From CAZNFR01 sp964572225 (GTDB lineage: Bacteria; Bacteroidota; Bacteroidia; Bacteroidales; GCA-2748055): a stretch of DNA of 15,116 nucleotides. Position 1 is the first letter of the stretch, and the number at the start of each line of letters is the position of its first letter. Below, piece by piece: positions 15,070-15,116 of this stretch. The DNA is taken from NCBI GenBank assembly GCA_964572225.1, contig CAZNFR010000084.1:1-15116 (forward strand). The letters run 5' to 3'. The notes under the pieces were generated by a model. The model made no database searches and had not been told where the DNA came from. It saw only the letters and a program-made list of their open reading frames with translations. Position numbers and translations under genes: made by a program.

Positions 15070-15116
15070 CACTGTATCAAAGATCGTTAAATACCAGAAT
15101 GAAAGCAATTCACAAC
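15070..15116 (-). CRISPR. Edge copy of the type II-C CRISPR repeat
   Basis: Reading the minus strand from the window end, the sequence begins GTTGTGAATTGCTTTC, the start of the well-known Bacteroidota II-C repeats, and continues with TTCTGGTA and GATCTTTGATACAGTG. The 47-nt length is assumed from the family's usual repeat size, not measured, because only this copy is visible; the true inner boundary could be several bases to the left. Its first 25 nt match the tracrRNA anti-repeat with two single-base gaps and one substitution. The absence of a second copy at 70-80 nt to the left shows this is the array end nearest cas2, and it may be a degenerate terminal repeat. The array continues beyond 15116. 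Confidence 0.82.

Noticed and set aside
14959..15116. Search for csn2 or cas4 after cas2
   Set aside because: Only a terminator and the repeat are present, so subtype II-C is the consistent reading; nothing resembling either gene is visible.

Overview
The window looks like a chromosomal segment of a Bacteroidota bacterium, probably in the Bacteroidales/Marinilabiliales sphere. The clues are the CRISPR repeat start (GTTGTGAATTGCTTTC, a type typical of Bacteroidota type II-C systems), a large Bacteroidota-style Cas9, a dodecin of the Bacteroidota variant, AT-rich leaders without obvious Shine-Dalgarno sequences, one good TTTG-N19-TAnnTTTG-like promoter, and several envelope protein families common in this phylum.

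Left part, 1-3015 (minus strand): a compact set of four overlapping genes, all with predicted export signals. In order of transcription they are a LolA-like/beta-rich exported protein, a YidD-domain protein with an unusual signal peptide, and two TPR-type proteins that share a C-terminal IPGxG membrane module and look like paralogues. From 3101 to 4142 there are two paralogous small membrane proteins sharing an EPPLGIPS...WGC...ETKKAF.GC core, transcribed leftward, with a clear terminator between them. A SPOR-domain lipoprotein (4301-4726, plus) diverges from them.

Middle part, 4795-9060: a decayed aldo/keto reductase (internal deletion plus frameshift, catalytic lysine segment lost), a gene-poor gap of about 550 bp, an exported auracyanin/azurin-like blue copper protein with a perfect palindrome in its leader, a leftward dodecin plus small conserved-looking protein with a strong shared terminator, and an exported PhoD-like phosphatase/phosphodiesterase (minus).

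Right part, 9061-15116: a type II-C CRISPR-Cas locus. A tracrRNA gene lies on the minus strand between phoD and cas9: its anti-repeat (9119-9141) is complementary to the repeat at the right edge of the window, and it ends in a Rho-independent terminator (9058-9086). cas9 (1509 aa, RuvC and HNH residues all present), cas1 and cas2 follow on the plus strand, overlapping or nearly touching, with no csn2 or cas4. A bidirectional terminator follows cas2, then the first visible copy of a CRISPR repeat (in minus orientation) touches the right end, so the array itself lies just outside the window. Together these make a complete adaptation and interference module: Cas1-Cas2 acquire spacers, and tracrRNA pairs with array transcripts to load Cas9.

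The observations I consider most worth following are: the C-terminal QLELF pentapeptide of Cas2, which matches the bacterial sliding-clamp-binding consensus; the unannotated tracrRNA and its antisense relation to the cas9 leader; the exported YidD operon; and the paired EPPLGIP membrane proteins.
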